Shown piece by piece: positions 23,832 to 33,400 of a stretch of 64,000 nt of DNA (the first letter of the stretch is position 1; every line of letters starts with the position of its first letter). Both the position numbers and the translations under genes were made by a program. Source of the DNA: Armatimonadota bacterium (lineage in GTDB: Bacteria > Armatimonadota > Zipacnadia > UBA1398 > JAKPQA01); the NCBI GenBank assembly GCA_029547025.1, contig JAKPQA010000359.1, positions 17,775-81,774 of the forward strand, read 5' to 3'. The notes under the pieces are model-generated. The model made no database searches. It was not told the DNA's origin and was given only the letters and a program-made list of their open reading frames with translations.

Positions 23832-26774
23832 ATGACCTGGCCTTTGGCCTTCGAGTACCCGGCGGCTCTGTGGCTGCTCTGGCTGCTGCCCGTGGCGTGG
23901 CTCGCTAGCGCGCGCAGTCTTGCGGGCATGTCTACAGCGCGCCGGCGCGTCGCCACCGTGCTGCGCTCGGTGGTTCTCATCCTTCTCGTGCTCGCCGCGG
24001 CCGGGGTCCAGCGAGTCAAGCTTCGCGACTCGATGTGCGTCCTCTACTTGGTCGACACCTCGGACAGCATGGATCCCACACGGCTCGCCACCGTCCGTTC
24101 GTACATCAACGAAGCCAGCAAGCATGCCCGGCGCGACGACGTATCGGGCATCGTGGTCTTCGGCGAGGAGGCTCTTCTCGACACACTTCCGGTGCTGGAT
24201 CTGAAGGTAAGGCAATTCCTTTCTGTTCCGTCGACCAACCACACCGACATCGCCCAGGCGATCCGCCTGGCGCTGGCGGCATTCCCATCAGGGTCTGCCA
24301 AGAAGATTGTCCTGTTCAGCGACGGCAATGAGAACCTGGGGAACGCCATCGAGGAGGCGCTGATTGCCGAGTCCAATGATGTGGTCATTGATGTCGTCCC
24401 CCTGGTGCGCAACTTGGAGAACGAGGTCATCCTCCACAAGCTGACAACTCCCCCGCGCGCGAAGCGCGGCGAGCCATTCGAGTGCGAGGTGGTCGCCGAG
24501 GCGACCAAGGAGACGCCCGTCATCATCGAGTTGTGGCGCAACGACTCATTCATCGACAGCTACCGCGTGAACCTGAGCGGCGGGAGGAAGGAGCGCGTCT
24601 CGTTGCCGGCCCTTTCCCTTGCGAGCCCGGGGTTCTATACATTCGAAGCGCGTCTTCAGGTGGGCGAGGGCGATGACACCATCCCCGAGAACAACGTCGG
24701 CATGAGTTTCACGCGGGTCCAGGGCGAGCCGAAGGCCCTGCTCGTGAGCTCCGATGTGGGCCGTGCTCGATTCCTGCACCGCGCTCTGACCAACGCGCAC
24801 ATCGAGACCCGGCTCACCACACCCGCGGCAATCCCACTCACTCTGGGCGAGCTGGCGGCGTACGACACCGTCATCCTCGATAGCGTCAACGCGGTGAACT
24901 TCACGGCCAAACAGATGAAGATGGTGCAGGGAGCCGTCCGCGAGCTGGGCATCGGTCTGGTCATGATCGGCGGCGACGACAGCTTCGGCCTCGGTGGTTA
25001 CTACAAGACGCCCATCGAGGAGGCGCTGCCGGTCGACACCGACGTGAAGCAGAAGAAGCACTTCCCCTCCACCACCGTAGTCATTGCCATCGACCAGTCG
25101 GGGAGCATGTCCGCCATGGAGGACGGGAAGCAGAAGATCGAGATGGCCAACGAGGCGGCCTGTCTGGTGACCGATCTCCTGACTCCCCGAGACGAGATCG
25201 CCGTCCTGGCCGTTGACACCATGGCCAAGGAGGTGGTCGAACTCACCCGGGTGGAGGACCCGGATGGCGTCAAGGCCAAGATCCGGACCCTGCGGGGCGG
25301 CGGCGGCGGCATCTACTGCTACACGGCGTTGTCGAAGGCGTTCGAGGTCGCCCGAGCGTCGGAGGGCAAGATCCGCCACGTGATCCTGCTCGCCGACGGC
25401 AACGATTCCGAGCAGCAGGAGGGCTGTCTAGAGCTGGTCAGGCAGATGGCTGCCGAGAGGGTCACCGTTACCACCGTGTCCATCGGCGCCGGCATCCACA
25501 GTGATTTCCTGCGCGACGTCGCCCACTGGGGCAAAGGCCGGTTCTACATCGCCAACAAGATGGCCGAGCTCCCGCGCATCTACACCAAGGAGACGTTTCT
25601 TGTGGCCCGGTCCATCGTGATCGAGGAGCCGTTCAGGGTCCAGGTGACCGATCCGTACGACGAGGCGTCCCGCGGGGTCGACTGGGCCGCGGCTCCTCCC
25701 CTCCTTGGGTACGTGGGCACGACGGCCAAGGGCCGGGCCCACACGCCGCTGCTGACCCACAAGGCCGACCCGCTCATGGCCCACTGGCAGTACGGTCTGG
25801 GACGTTCGCTGGCATTCACGTCCGACGCCACCAACCGGTGGGCCGCGCGGTGGCTCGAGTGGGAGCAGTTCGGGAAGCTGTGGGCCCAATGGATCCGCTG
25901 GACCCTCAAACCCAGCGATCCGGCCGCGTTCGAAACCTCCGTGACCATCGAGCGGGGACGGGGGACCATCACCGTCGACGCCGTGGGCGATAACCACGAG
26001 TACCTGAACTTCATGGAGAGCCGGGCGCGGCTGCTCCCGCCAGATCTCGAAGGCAAGACGCTCGAGCTGGAGCAAACGGCCCCGGGCCGCTACCAGGCGA
26101 CGTTTGAGGCCAGGGGCACGGGTGTCTATATGATCAACGTGACCCAGAAAGACGGCCAAGGGAATTCTGCTTCGCAGACCACCGGCGCGGTCGTGCCCTA
26201 CCCGGACGAGTACCGGGACCTGAAGCCCGACACGTACCTGCTGTCGCGGCTCGCCGACACGACTCACGGCAAGATGCTCGACCTGAAGGATACCGCATCG
26301 CCGTTCCGCAGGGACCGCCGAGCTGCGCGCACCCCGGTGGACATCTGGTGGCAGCTCCTCCTCTGGGCCGTGAGCCTGTTCATTCTCGATGTGGCAGTTC
26401 GCCGGGTCGCCATCGAGCGGCAGCAGGTTGAGGCGGTCTGGGCCAGGATCGCGGCCGTTCGGCACCGGGCTCGCTCTCGTGGCGAGGTGCAGCCTCACGC
26501 GACTCTCGGCCGGCTCAAGGGCGTGAAGCAGGCCGGTCGCGCTTCCGGGGCGGCCGCCACAGCGCCACCGATCGCGGCGACGCCGACGCCATCCGAGGCC
26601 CTGTCGGAGACGGCGGCGCTCCAGCGGCAGCTCGACGAAGCGGTGCGACGCGCCCAGCCGCCTGTCACACCCGGCGCCGCTGAGTCCGCGCCAGACTCCA
26701 CCGAGCCGCCAGATGCCCCGTCGGGCGACACCATGGGCCGGCTGCTGGCCGCCAAGCGCCGAGCGAGGAGGTAG
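23832..26774 (+). CDS. Large membrane protein with two VWA domains and a glutamine-amidotransferase-like insert
   Basis: 980 aa. Two N-terminal transmembrane helices (residues about 8-28 and 42-60) are followed by a first VWA domain with MIDAS DTSDS at Asp75. A beta-sandwich (about 200-300) and a GATase1-like Rossmann segment (about 305-400: ALLVSSDVGRARFLHRALTN, GIGLVMIGGDDSFGLGG) come next. A second VWA domain with MIDAS DQSGS lies near residue 422. A C-terminal helix (IWWQLLLWAVSLFILDVAV) and a cytoplasmic Ala/Pro tail end the protein. This matches the BatA/YegL-like 'VWA and glutamine amidotransferase-like' membrane proteins common in PVC-type bacteria. It probably acts as a metal-dependent protein-binding scaffold in the envelope. 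Confidence 0.82.
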   Translation: MTWPLAFEYPAALWLLWLLPVAWLASARSLAGMSTARRRVATVLRSVVLILLVLAAAGVQRVKLRDSMCVLYLVDTSDSMDPTRLATVRSYINEASKHARRDDVSGIVVFGEEALLDTLPVLDLKVRQFLSVPSTNHTDIAQAIRLALAAFPSGSAKKIVLFSDGNENLGNAIEEALIAESNDVVIDVVPLVRNLENEVILHKLTTPPRAKRGEPFECEVVAEATKETPVIIELWRNDSFIDSYRVNLSGGRKERVSLPALSLASPGFYTFEARLQVGEGDDTIPENNVGMSFTRVQGEPKALLVSSDVGRARFLHRALTNAHIETRLTTPAAIPLTLGELAAYDTVILDSVNAVNFTAKQMKMVQGAVRELGIGLVMIGGDDSFGLGGYYKTPIEEALPVDTDVKQKKHFPSTTVVIAIDQSGSMSAMEDGKQKIEMANEAACLVTDLLTPRDEIAVLAVDTMAKEVVELTRVEDPDGVKAKIRTLRGGGGGIYCYTALSKAFEVARASEGKIRHVILLADGNDSEQQEGCLELVRQMAAERVTVTTVSIGAGIHSDFLRDVAHWGKGRFYIANKMAELPRIYTKETFLVARSIVIEEPFRVQVTDPYDEASRGVDWAAAPPLLGYVGTTAKGRAHTPLLTHKADPLMAHWQYGLGRSLAFTSDATNRWAARWLEWEQFGKLWAQWIRWTLKPSDPAAFETSVTIERGRGTITVDAVGDNHEYLNFMESRARLLPPDLEGKTLELEQTAPGRYQATFEARGTGVYMINVTQKDGQGNSASQTTGAVVPYPDEYRDLKPDTYLLSRLADTTHGKMLDLKDTASPFRRDRRAARTPVDIWWQLLLWAVSLFILDVAVRRVAIERQQVEAVWARIAAVRHRARSRGEVQPHATLGRLKGVKQAGRASGAAATAPPIAATPTPSEALSETAALQRQLDEAVRRAQPPVTPGAAESAPDSTEPPDAPSGDTMGRLLAAKRRARR

Positions 26775-26819
26775 GCACCGGGCACTGGCGAGCACGCGTC
26801 GGCGAAAGGGGATCACAGC

Positions 26820-27872
26820 ATGCCTTCCAGGAAGCGCGCGGTAATGATCGGCACCGGTGGATTCGGCGGCTGGTGGCTCCATAACTGCCTTCCCCGGTTC
26901 GCTGGTGAGCTCGAGATCGCGGCGATCGCCGACGTGAACGCCGAGGCCCGGTCCGCGGCTGGCGAGCTGCTCGGGCTCGAGCCCTCGAGATGCTTCGCCG
27001 ACATGCACGAGGCCATGGCCAAGGCCGACGCCGAGCTCTGCATCGTGGTCATCCCGCCGGCGCACCACCGCGAGGCGATCCTGGCCGCCTGCGAGCGGGG
27101 GCTGCACATCCTGACTGAGAAACCCATTGCCGACACGTGGGAGGCCTGCCTCGACATCTACCACGCGGTGCGCTCGGCCGGCGTGAAGTGCCAGGTGGTC
27201 CAGAACTACCGTTTCGCGCCGCACAACCTGACGCTCAAACAGGCCATCCAGGAGGGTCGGATCGGCCAGCTCGTCTACGTCGTGGGGCGCTTCGCCGCCG
27301 ACTACCGTACGCGCGGGGCCTGGGGCATGTTCCGGCACGAGATGCCCCATGGCCTCCTGGTGGAGGGAGCCGTGCACCATCTTGACCAGATCCGCAACTT
27401 GACGGGTGCGGACTGCTCCATGGTGGCCGGATGGGACTGGAACCCGGGCCATGGGAGTTTCGACGGCGAGTGCTGCGCCTTGCTGACCTTGCGGATGGAG
27501 ACTGGAGTGCACGCCCAGTACGAGGGCCACTGTCTTGCCGCCGGCTGGCGGAATGCCTGGTATGAGGAGGCCTACCGCGCCGAGGGGCTCGAGGGCTCGC
27601 TGGTCGTCGACCGCGACCAGACGGTTCGCCTGCTGCAGCATCGCCCCGGCCGAGGCCTGCGCACGGAGGAGTTGACCACCCTCCAGCCCGAGTACGCATC
27701 GCACCAGGCGATCATCCGGCAGTTCCTCGACTGGCTTGACGGGGGCCCGGAGCCGCCGACGGCCATCGAGGACAACATCCGGAGCGCCGCCCTCCTGTTC
27801 GGTGCCATTCGAGCATCGGAAACCCACGCCGTGGTGGACGTGGGGCAACTGGTTCGTCAGGTGCAGGCGTGA
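26820..27872 (+). CDS. Gfo/Idh/MocA family oxidoreductase
   Basis: 350 aa; ATG 26820 with AAGGGGAT upstream. An N-terminal Rossmann domain (AVMIGTGGFGGWWL, IAAIADVNAEA) and the family EKP motif (HILTEKPIADTWE) mark an NAD(P)-dependent sugar or inositol-type oxidoreductase. The C-terminal domain has VVQNYRFAPHN, GRIGQLVYVVGRF and EGAVHHLDQIRNLTG with the active-site His. Its TGA overlaps the GTG of the next gene (GTGA), linking it to an alginate-lyase-like protein and suggesting uronic-acid or related sugar metabolism. Confidence 0.88.
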   Translation: MPSRKRAVMIGTGGFGGWWLHNCLPRFAGELEIAAIADVNAEARSAAGELLGLEPSRCFADMHEAMAKADAELCIVVIPPAHHREAILAACERGLHILTEKPIADTWEACLDIYHAVRSAGVKCQVVQNYRFAPHNLTLKQAIQEGRIGQLVYVVGRFAADYRTRGAWGMFRHEMPHGLLVEGAVHHLDQIRNLTGADCSMVAGWDWNPGHGSFDGECCALLTLRMETGVHAQYEGHCLAAGWRNAWYEEAYRAEGLEGSLVVDRDQTVRLLQHRPGRGLRTEELTTLQPEYASHQAIIRQFLDWLDGGPEPPTAIEDNIRSAALLFGAIRASETHAVVDVGQLVRQVQA

Positions 27873-29074
27873 TAGCCGACCGGCCCACGAGCGTCCAATG
27901 TGGCAGGATGAGCCGCTCTCTCTGCTGGATCGGAATACTGTGCCTGGGGACCGGGTTGGCTGCAGCCGGCGGCGCACGCGCTGCGGACGGTTTCCGGCTC
28001 CAGTGCCCGTACCCCGGTCCTCATCTGCTCCTCTCGGCGCGCGATCTCGAATACCAGCGGTGGCTGGTCACGCGGCACGCGTTCAAGCAGGATGCGCTGC
28101 GTGCCATGCGCCGAAGGCTGGTTCGCGTGACGGAGAGGCCGCCGACCGTTCCACCTCTCGAGGCCGTAAAGCGTCCGCCGAACCTCTACACGACCGGCCC
28201 CGGCCGAGACGGAGGAGTTCGTGAGTTCTTCTTCGAGAAGGGCACGCTGGCCGCGGACGACGCCCGAGACTGCGCGTTGGTGTTCCAGTTCACGCGAGAG
28301 CTGCCATACCTCCACAAGGCCTCCGAGATCCTCATGGCATATGTCGGCACGCTGAACCCCCTTCCCCAGGACTACGCCAACAACATGGCCGCCGTCCATT
28401 ACGTGTCCATGCCGGTTCTCAAGTTCGCGTGGACGTACGACCTCATCGCCGAGCACCTCTCGGCATCGGACCGGGCGGCGGTCGAGGACTGGTTGCTGCA
28501 GGCGGCGCTGTTCATCACGGAGCACGACGACCCCGCGGCGTCGCTCTCGACGCTGCTGTGGGCCGATGCGTGCGTGCTGGCCATCGGTTACGTGACCGAC
28601 CGGGGCGAGCTCGTGGACTGGGCCCTCAATCGGCCCGAGCGCGGACTCACGGCTCAGATGGTTACGTCCATCGCCCCCCACGGCGAGATCACGGCCGAAC
28701 GCGGGCGTCATACTGTCGACCGGCGGAGCCTCGATCTGGGCATCTTCGATCTGGAGGCCATGGCTGCCGCGGCGGAGATGGCCCTGCATAACGGCACTGA
28801 CCTGTGGGATCCAGGGCAGCCCGGAGGAGCCCAACTCCGGCGCTGCTCCGCGTTCTACGCCGGCTATGCCTCGCGTCATATCGGAAGGCCGGTGCCCGAG
28901 GGCGATGCGTACGCGGGAGAGAAGGTCTCTCCGCACAAGGCCCCGCTCTTCGAGCTGCTCTACCTGCGCTTCCGCGACGAGGCGCTGGCCCGCGTTCTCA
29001 TCCGGCACCGAGGCGGGTACGACGGCCACCTGCTAGGTGACGCGGCCCTGGCCTTCGGCGTGCCGCTGGGGTAG
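27869..29074 (+). CDS. Secreted alginate-lyase-like (alpha/alpha toroid) protein
   Basis: 401 aa from GTG 27869, which overlaps the previous stop by 4 nt; ATG 27908 would trim the n-region. Signal peptide (SRSLCWIGILCLGTGLAAAG), then PGPHLLLSARDLEYQRWLV, the usual N-terminal helix of alginate_lyase/heparinase-like toroids. NNMAAVHYVSMPVLKFAWTYDLIAEHL and TSIAPHGEITAERGRHTVDRRSLDL form the likely active-site cleft with His/Tyr/Arg residues. It has no C-terminal beta-sandwich. A polysaccharide-lyase role is inferred, not proven. Confidence 0.62.
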   Translation: MIADRPTSVQCGRMSRSLCWIGILCLGTGLAAAGGARAADGFRLQCPYPGPHLLLSARDLEYQRWLVTRHAFKQDALRAMRRRLVRVTERPPTVPPLEAVKRPPNLYTTGPGRDGGVREFFFEKGTLAADDARDCALVFQFTRELPYLHKASEILMAYVGTLNPLPQDYANNMAAVHYVSMPVLKFAWTYDLIAEHLSASDRAAVEDWLLQAALFITEHDDPAASLSTLLWADACVLAIGYVTDRGELVDWALNRPERGLTAQMVTSIAPHGEITAERGRHTVDRRSLDLGIFDLEAMAAAAEMALHNGTDLWDPGQPGGAQLRRCSAFYAGYASRHIGRPVPEGDAYAGEKVSPHKAPLFELLYLRFRDEALARVLIRHRGGYDGHLLGDAALAFGVPLG

Positions 29075-29085
29075 GGGCGCCCGGC

Positions 29086-30360
29086 TCACTCGTCGAGGTA
29101 GGCCCTCACGGGCCCGTTGAGCAGCGTGCTGCCCCCCTCGATGGTTCGATCGGGGGCCACCGTTCCATCGCGCGTGGCCAGGCTGCTGTAGGCGTAGACG
29201 CGGTTCAGCGACCGGTCCACCAGGTACCCGGTGCCGTCGGAGGCCACGACTACGGAGGTGAGCGTGCCGGCACCCGGTACCGTGAGCTCCGCAGTGGGTG
29301 TCACGAGGCCGTTGAGCGTGGACGCGTCCTCGAAAATGCTGACGCGATCCGCGACCGATCCCACCACGTACATGCGATCCGACGAGTCCACGAACACGTC
29401 GTAGATCCCCGAGAAGCTGCTGCATCGGATCACGCGGGTGGCGGCGACCTCGCCCGCCAGCGTCCATGGTCTGGCGTACACCGCGACGCGGTTCGTGGCA
29501 TTGTTGGCCACGTACAGTTCATCGCCGGCCAGGCATACCCCGAAGGGGTTGCTCAGGTCGGCACTGGTGATCACGCTGGCCGGAGCAACGTCGCCGCCGA
29601 AGGCGGGTAGCGAGGCGCCCGCATACCGCATGATGCGGTCCGCACCGGTCACGTCGGCGACGTAGAGCAGGTCGCGGGCCGCGTCCACCGCCAGGCTCGT
29701 GGGGTCGACCAGCTGCGAGTTGGCCCCGGCCACAATGCTTCGGGGCGCCTCGTTCCCATGGGCGGTCTCAGCGTTCGAATACACGGTGATGCTGTCGGCG
29801 CCAAAGTTGGCCACGGCCAGAGCCTCGCCAATCACGACCACATCGGCGGGGTTCGCGAGCTCCGTGGCCGTGCCCGAAAGGACGGCGTCCGGGGCCACAT
29901 TGCCGTCCAGAAGCCCCGGATCGACGAAGCCGACCACGCTGTTGCCGATGAGGTTCGCCACGTAGAGACGGGACGTGGTGGCCGCTTCGACGGTGATGGT
30001 GACCGTGTCAGAGTCGGTCCCGCCGTGGCCGTCATCGACGGTAAGCAGGAACGTGAGCACGGCGGAGCCGGCCGGCGCGGAGAACGTGGCCTGCGCGGTG
30101 TTGGCGCCGGTGAGCGCCACACCCGGCCCGCCGGTCTGCGTCCAGGCGTAGGTCAGCGCATCACCGTCCGCGTCGGTGCTGGCCGAGCCGTCGAGAGTCA
30201 CTTGGGCCCCCGCCGCCACGGTCCGGTCCGCGCCGGCGCGGGCCTGTGGCTCATCGTTGCCACTTGCCGAGAGCTCGCATCCGGCGCCCGTCCAGCACAG
30301 CAGAGCTGCGAGGGCGGCCGTTGCCACGGCGCGGCGGAGCTCGAAGCGTGAACAGGCCAT
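29086..30360 (-). CDS. PKD-domain lipoprotein with NHL/6-bladed-type beta-propeller
   Basis: 424 aa from ATG 30360, preceded by a textbook AGGAGGTG. Lipobox (LLCWTGAGC) gives a lipid-anchored protein. Residues about 35-125 are a PKD/REJ-type beta domain (GADRTVAAGAQVTLDGSAST, LTVDDGHGGTDSDTVTITV). The rest is a propeller of roughly 45-residue repeats built on SRLYVANLIGNSVVGF, DLLYVADVTGADRIMRY, DELYVANNATNRVAVY and DRMYVVGSVADRVSIF. Such proteins bind partners or ligands at the cell surface. No enzyme motif is seen. It converges with the alginate-lyase-like gene, 11 nt away. Confidence 0.78.
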   Translation of the reverse strand: MACSRFELRRAVATAALAALLCWTGAGCELSASGNDEPQARAGADRTVAAGAQVTLDGSASTDADGDALTYAWTQTGGPGVALTGANTAQATFSAPAGSAVLTFLLTVDDGHGGTDSDTVTITVEAATTSRLYVANLIGNSVVGFVDPGLLDGNVAPDAVLSGTATELANPADVVVIGEALAVANFGADSITVYSNAETAHGNEAPRSIVAGANSQLVDPTSLAVDAARDLLYVADVTGADRIMRYAGASLPAFGGDVAPASVITSADLSNPFGVCLAGDELYVANNATNRVAVYARPWTLAGEVAATRVIRCSSFSGIYDVFVDSSDRMYVVGSVADRVSIFEDASTLNGLVTPTAELTVPGAGTLTSVVVASDGTGYLVDRSLNRVYAYSSLATRDGTVAPDRTIEGGSTLLNGPVRAYLDE

Positions 30361-30728
30361 AGCGGCACCTCCTACGCGGTCGCCGGAACACAGGCATGCG
30401 GGCCGCGACGGGGCAGCCCCACGGGCAGAATCACTCACCTCGCTGCTAGTGTTCTACGTTGGCGCGCCGAGCCATTCAAGACCTGGATATCTCCCTTGGG
30501 GCGCTTGCCGGGGGCCAGCGGGGTCCGCTCCGCGCCGCCCTGCACGATTGGCCATCGATCTCCGCGGCCACAGGTCCCACCGACCTCGACTCCCCCCGTG
30601 GCCGACGCATGACCGCAGCGGGTATCCCCGGCGGCGTCGTTGGTCGGGTGCTGTTGGGCGGATTCGGGCCGCGGGGGCTGCTGTCCTATGCAGGACTCGC
30701 CGGACGTGGTCCGCGAATAGCTGATGCC
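30361..30728. other. Divergent intergenic region between PKD lipoprotein and UroD-like gene
   Basis: 368 nt between two divergent starts. The UroD frame is open back to 30459, but nothing there resembles the family. Apart from the AGGAGGTG of the lipoprotein gene, no convincing promoter, operator or hairpin was seen. Confidence 0.5.
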
Positions 30729-31832
30729 ATGACGAGCCGAGAGCGGACCCTCACAGCCTATCGCGGTGGCCAGCCGGACCGGGTGCCGGTGCGCATATGG
30801 GGTGTCGAGCCCGGCATGGAGCCGCCCCATCCCGTCTACGCCCCTCTGGTGGCGGCAGCTCAGGAGAGGACGGACATGGTCGCGAGTTGGGCGGCCGCCA
30901 CCGGTGTCTTCATGACCGTGAGTGATGAGGTCTCGGTGCGCACCGAAGAGCGGCCCTCGCGTCATGCGGAGTACCGAGACAGCATCACGACCTACACGAC
31001 GCCCGCCGGCGAGATCACCAGCGTATTCACCTTCAGCCCAGCGGGGCGGCCCGGCTACACGGCCAAGTACCTGCTGGAGACCCGTGAGGATATTGAGAGG
31101 CTGCTCTCGATCCCCTATGTCCCGCCGCGTCCGGATGTGTCGAGCTACTTTGAGAAGCAGGAGAGGCTGGGAGACGAGGCGCCGATCTGCGTCGGGTTTG
31201 GTGTCGACGCGATGTATGCGGTGAACTCGATCATGGGTTCCGAGACCTTCGCCATCATGAGCATCGAGGACCGGGCCACACTCCGGCGACTGCTGGATGT
31301 CTTCCAACAGCGCACATACGAGTACTTGGAGTATCTGCTCCAGCAGGGGGTAGGCCCCTTGTTCGGCTACGTCGGGCCCGAGCTGTGCATCCCGCCGCTG
31401 CAGTCACCGATGGACTTCGACGAATTCGTGGTGCCCTACGACCGGGAGCTCGCCGATCTCGTGCACCGGTACGGTGGCATCATGTGGGTACACTGCCACG
31501 GACGCATGGGGCCGGTGCTCGAGAAGTTCGCCGACATGCATGCCGACTGCCTGAATCCCATCGAGCCGCCGCCCATGGGTGACGTGACCCTGGCCGAAGC
31601 CAAGCGACGTGTCGGTGGCCGCCTGGCTCTCGAGGGGAACATCCAGAGCGGAGACTTCTACCGAGTGACGCCCGACCAGATGCGGCGCCTGGTGCGCCGA
31701 GCGCTTGAGGAGGGCGCGCCGGGAGGCGGGTTCACCCTATGCCCGACCTCGACGCCCTGGAATGATCCGACCGTCGATGGGCAGACCATCGACAACTGGC
31801 TCGCGTTCATCGACGAGGCGTCGAACCAGTAG
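30729..31832 (+). CDS. Uroporphyrinogen decarboxylase (URO-D) superfamily protein
   Basis: 367 aa from ATG 30729, where family similarity begins (TSRERTLTAYRGGQPDRVPV). The URO-D barrel includes VGPELCIPPLQSP, FDEFVVPYDRELADLVHRYGGIMWVHCHG, LNPIEPPPMGDVTL and GGRLALEGNIQ. The HCHG His/Cys cluster resembles the zinc site of corrinoid methyltransferases (MtaA/CmuA type) rather than haem-pathway HemE, and Arg residues of HemE are not evident. It is therefore more likely a methyltransferase-like paralogue. Its last 96 nt overlap tail-to-tail with the gene on the other strand. Confidence 0.78.
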   Translation: MTSRERTLTAYRGGQPDRVPVRIWGVEPGMEPPHPVYAPLVAAAQERTDMVASWAAATGVFMTVSDEVSVRTEERPSRHAEYRDSITTYTTPAGEITSVFTFSPAGRPGYTAKYLLETREDIERLLSIPYVPPRPDVSSYFEKQERLGDEAPICVGFGVDAMYAVNSIMGSETFAIMSIEDRATLRRLLDVFQQRTYEYLEYLLQQGVGPLFGYVGPELCIPPLQSPMDFDEFVVPYDRELADLVHRYGGIMWVHCHGRMGPVLEKFADMHADCLNPIEPPPMGDVTLAEAKRRVGGRLALEGNIQSGDFYRVTPDQMRRLVRRALEEGAPGGGFTLCPTSTPWNDPTVDGQTIDNWLAFIDEASNQ

Positions 31833-32630
31833 CGCCGCCCCGAGGCTCGAGGCCGCCCCGCGCTTCGCGACAACCGTGACCATCTTGGCTTCCACGAAGC
31901 CCGCCTGGGCTTTCGAGAGGCCACCCACACCGTCCACCAGCACGATGCTGCCGATGTCGTCCAGCGGGTCCAGTCCCAGAGGAGACCGGCCGCTCACGTA
32001 GATGGCTCCGGTGGCGTCGCGGAGGATCCAGTCGGCTCGGCGCTTGGGCCGACCCTTGTCGACGCCGGGGCCCCGCTCCGTGGGGGACCAGCCCCGGTAC
32101 TCGCCCTGGATCGTGATCGGCTTGCCTCTCAGGTAGCGAGCCCATCGCACCACATCGGCGGCAGTCACCGCCTGTTTGGACCATAGGCTGGTCATCTCGA
32201 TGCGCCGTGCGCTGGCGTCCCACTTGGCCTCGCACTCCAACGCGCGCGCCGCCAGCCGCGCCGGCAGGAAGCCTTTGCCGTCCATGAGCTGGAAGGCGAG
32301 ACCCTCGTCGACCGCCTGACCGTTCCGCTTGGCCGTCGACTGGTTGAGGACGAAAACCGCGGTCACCCGCGGCAGGCGAACGGTCATCTCCTTGGTTTCG
32401 GGCTTCCACTCACTCTCCGCGCCCAGGGCTTCGAGGAACTCCCGAGCGGGGAGGAACACGGACTCCTGAACCAGCCGGGGACGCATACCGCCCTCGATGA
32501 CGCTCCCGTCGACCACCATGGTGATCGGGCCGTCCTGGGCCTGGGCAGACACGCCCAGGACGACGGCCATGGTCATGGCCACACCCACTCGCGGCGCGGC
32601 GCTACCCCAGCCGGAACAGACGCCTCGCAT
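31737..32630 (-). CDS. Secreted copper-amine-oxidase-N-domain protein with OB-like C-terminus
   Basis: 297 aa from ATG 32630, with GGAGGTGA upstream; it overlaps the end of tatD by 29 nt. Signal peptide (VGVAMTMAVVLGVSAQAQ). Residues about 35-155 are the 'stalk' fold of copper amine oxidase N-terminal domains (VVDGSVIEGGMRPRLVQESV, FLPAREFLEALGAESEW). Residues about 165-270 look like an OB fold (KPITIQGEYRGW, DWILRDATGAIYVSG). No copper-oxidase catalytic domain exists. The 3' end overlaps the UroD-like gene by 96 nt on the opposite strand. Confidence 0.7.
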   Translation of the reverse strand: MRGVCSGWGSAAPRVGVAMTMAVVLGVSAQAQDGPITMVVDGSVIEGGMRPRLVQESVFLPAREFLEALGAESEWKPETKEMTVRLPRVTAVFVLNQSTAKRNGQAVDEGLAFQLMDGKGFLPARLAARALECEAKWDASARRIEMTSLWSKQAVTAADVVRWARYLRGKPITIQGEYRGWSPTERGPGVDKGRPKRRADWILRDATGAIYVSGRSPLGLDPLDDIGSIVLVDGVGGLSKAQAGFVEAKMVTVVAKRGAASSLGAALLVRRLVDEREPVVDGLPIDGRIIPGRRGRA

Positions 32631-33372
32631 TGGCCGAGGTCACCTCCGCGACGTCCTCGGGCGGACGCCCCAACGCGCCCGCCAGGGCAGAGAGCACGTG
32701 TCGCACGAAGGCGGGTTCGTTCCGCCGTCCCCGCCGCGGCTCTGGCGCTAGCCAGGGGCAGTCGGTCTCGATGAGCAACCGCTCGATGGGCACCGCCCGG
32801 GCCGCTGCCCGCAGGCTTTCAGACTTCCCGAAGGTAATAACGCCCGTGACGCCCACATGGAGCCCGAGGCCCACACACGCCGAGGCCATCTCGGTATCGC
32901 CGGAGAAGCAGTGCATCACGCCGCCGGCCGCCGGCACGCCATCACGGCGCAGGACTTCGAGTGTCTCCGCGTGAGCATCGCGGTCGTGGAGCACCACCGG
33001 CACATCGCGCTCGCGAGCCAGCGCCAGGCAGCGGCGGAACGCCGTGAGCTGGGCCGGACGGGGCGCGAGGTCGCGGTAGAAATCGAGGCCGGTCTCACCG
33101 ACCGCCACGACGCCCGGTTCGGTCAGCCACTCGCCGAGCCGCGCCAGGGCCGCCTCGTCGACGTCCGTTGCGTCGTGAGGATGGATCCCCACCGCCGCGT
33201 AGCAGTCGGGCTCGCACCGCGCCATCCCGACGGCCCGGGCTGAAGATGCCAGATCGTACCCCACGTTCACGATGGCGACCACGCCCTCGCACCGCGCCCG
33301 GCCCAGTACCTCGGCACGGTCATCATCGTAGTCGGCGTGGTTCAGGTGTGCATGGCTGTCGACGAGCTCCAC
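32602..33372 (-). CDS. TatD family metal-dependent hydrolase (3'-5' DNase)
   Basis: 256 aa from GTG 33372, chosen because it gives MELVDSHAHLN and has GGGGGAC upstream; the frame is open to 33483. The TIM-barrel amidohydrolase has DSHAHLN, GIHPHDA, AVGETGLDFYRD, VVLHDRDAH, GVMHCFSGD and LLIETDCPWLAPEP. All canonical metal ligands (two His, Glu, His, His, Asp) are present. TatD proteins degrade DNA or process D-aminoacyl-tRNA-like substrates. It lies 28 nt after hisD in a (-) operon with dnaE. Confidence 0.92.
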   Translation of the reverse strand: MELVDSHAHLNHADYDDDRAEVLGRARCEGVVAIVNVGYDLASSARAVGMARCEPDCYAAVGIHPHDATDVDEAALARLGEWLTEPGVVAVGETGLDFYRDLAPRPAQLTAFRRCLALARERDVPVVLHDRDAHAETLEVLRRDGVPAAGGVMHCFSGDTEMASACVGLGLHVGVTGVITFGKSESLRAAARAVPIERLLIETDCPWLAPEPRRGRRNEPAFVRHVLSALAGALGRPPEDVAEVTSANARRLFRLG

Positions 33373-33400
33373 GGGCGTCCCCCGGCCGTCTGGCTCGCGC

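Noticed and set aside
25428..27977. 849-codon open frame on the minus strand
   Set aside because: It is antisense to the VWA protein and the Gfo/Idh/MocA gene, and its product has no family motif. High-GC DNA with strong codon bias creates such long antisense frames.
30459..30728. 90-residue N-terminal extension of the UroD-like protein
   Set aside because: No similarity to the family and Arg/Gly/Pro-biased; similarity begins exactly at Met 30729.
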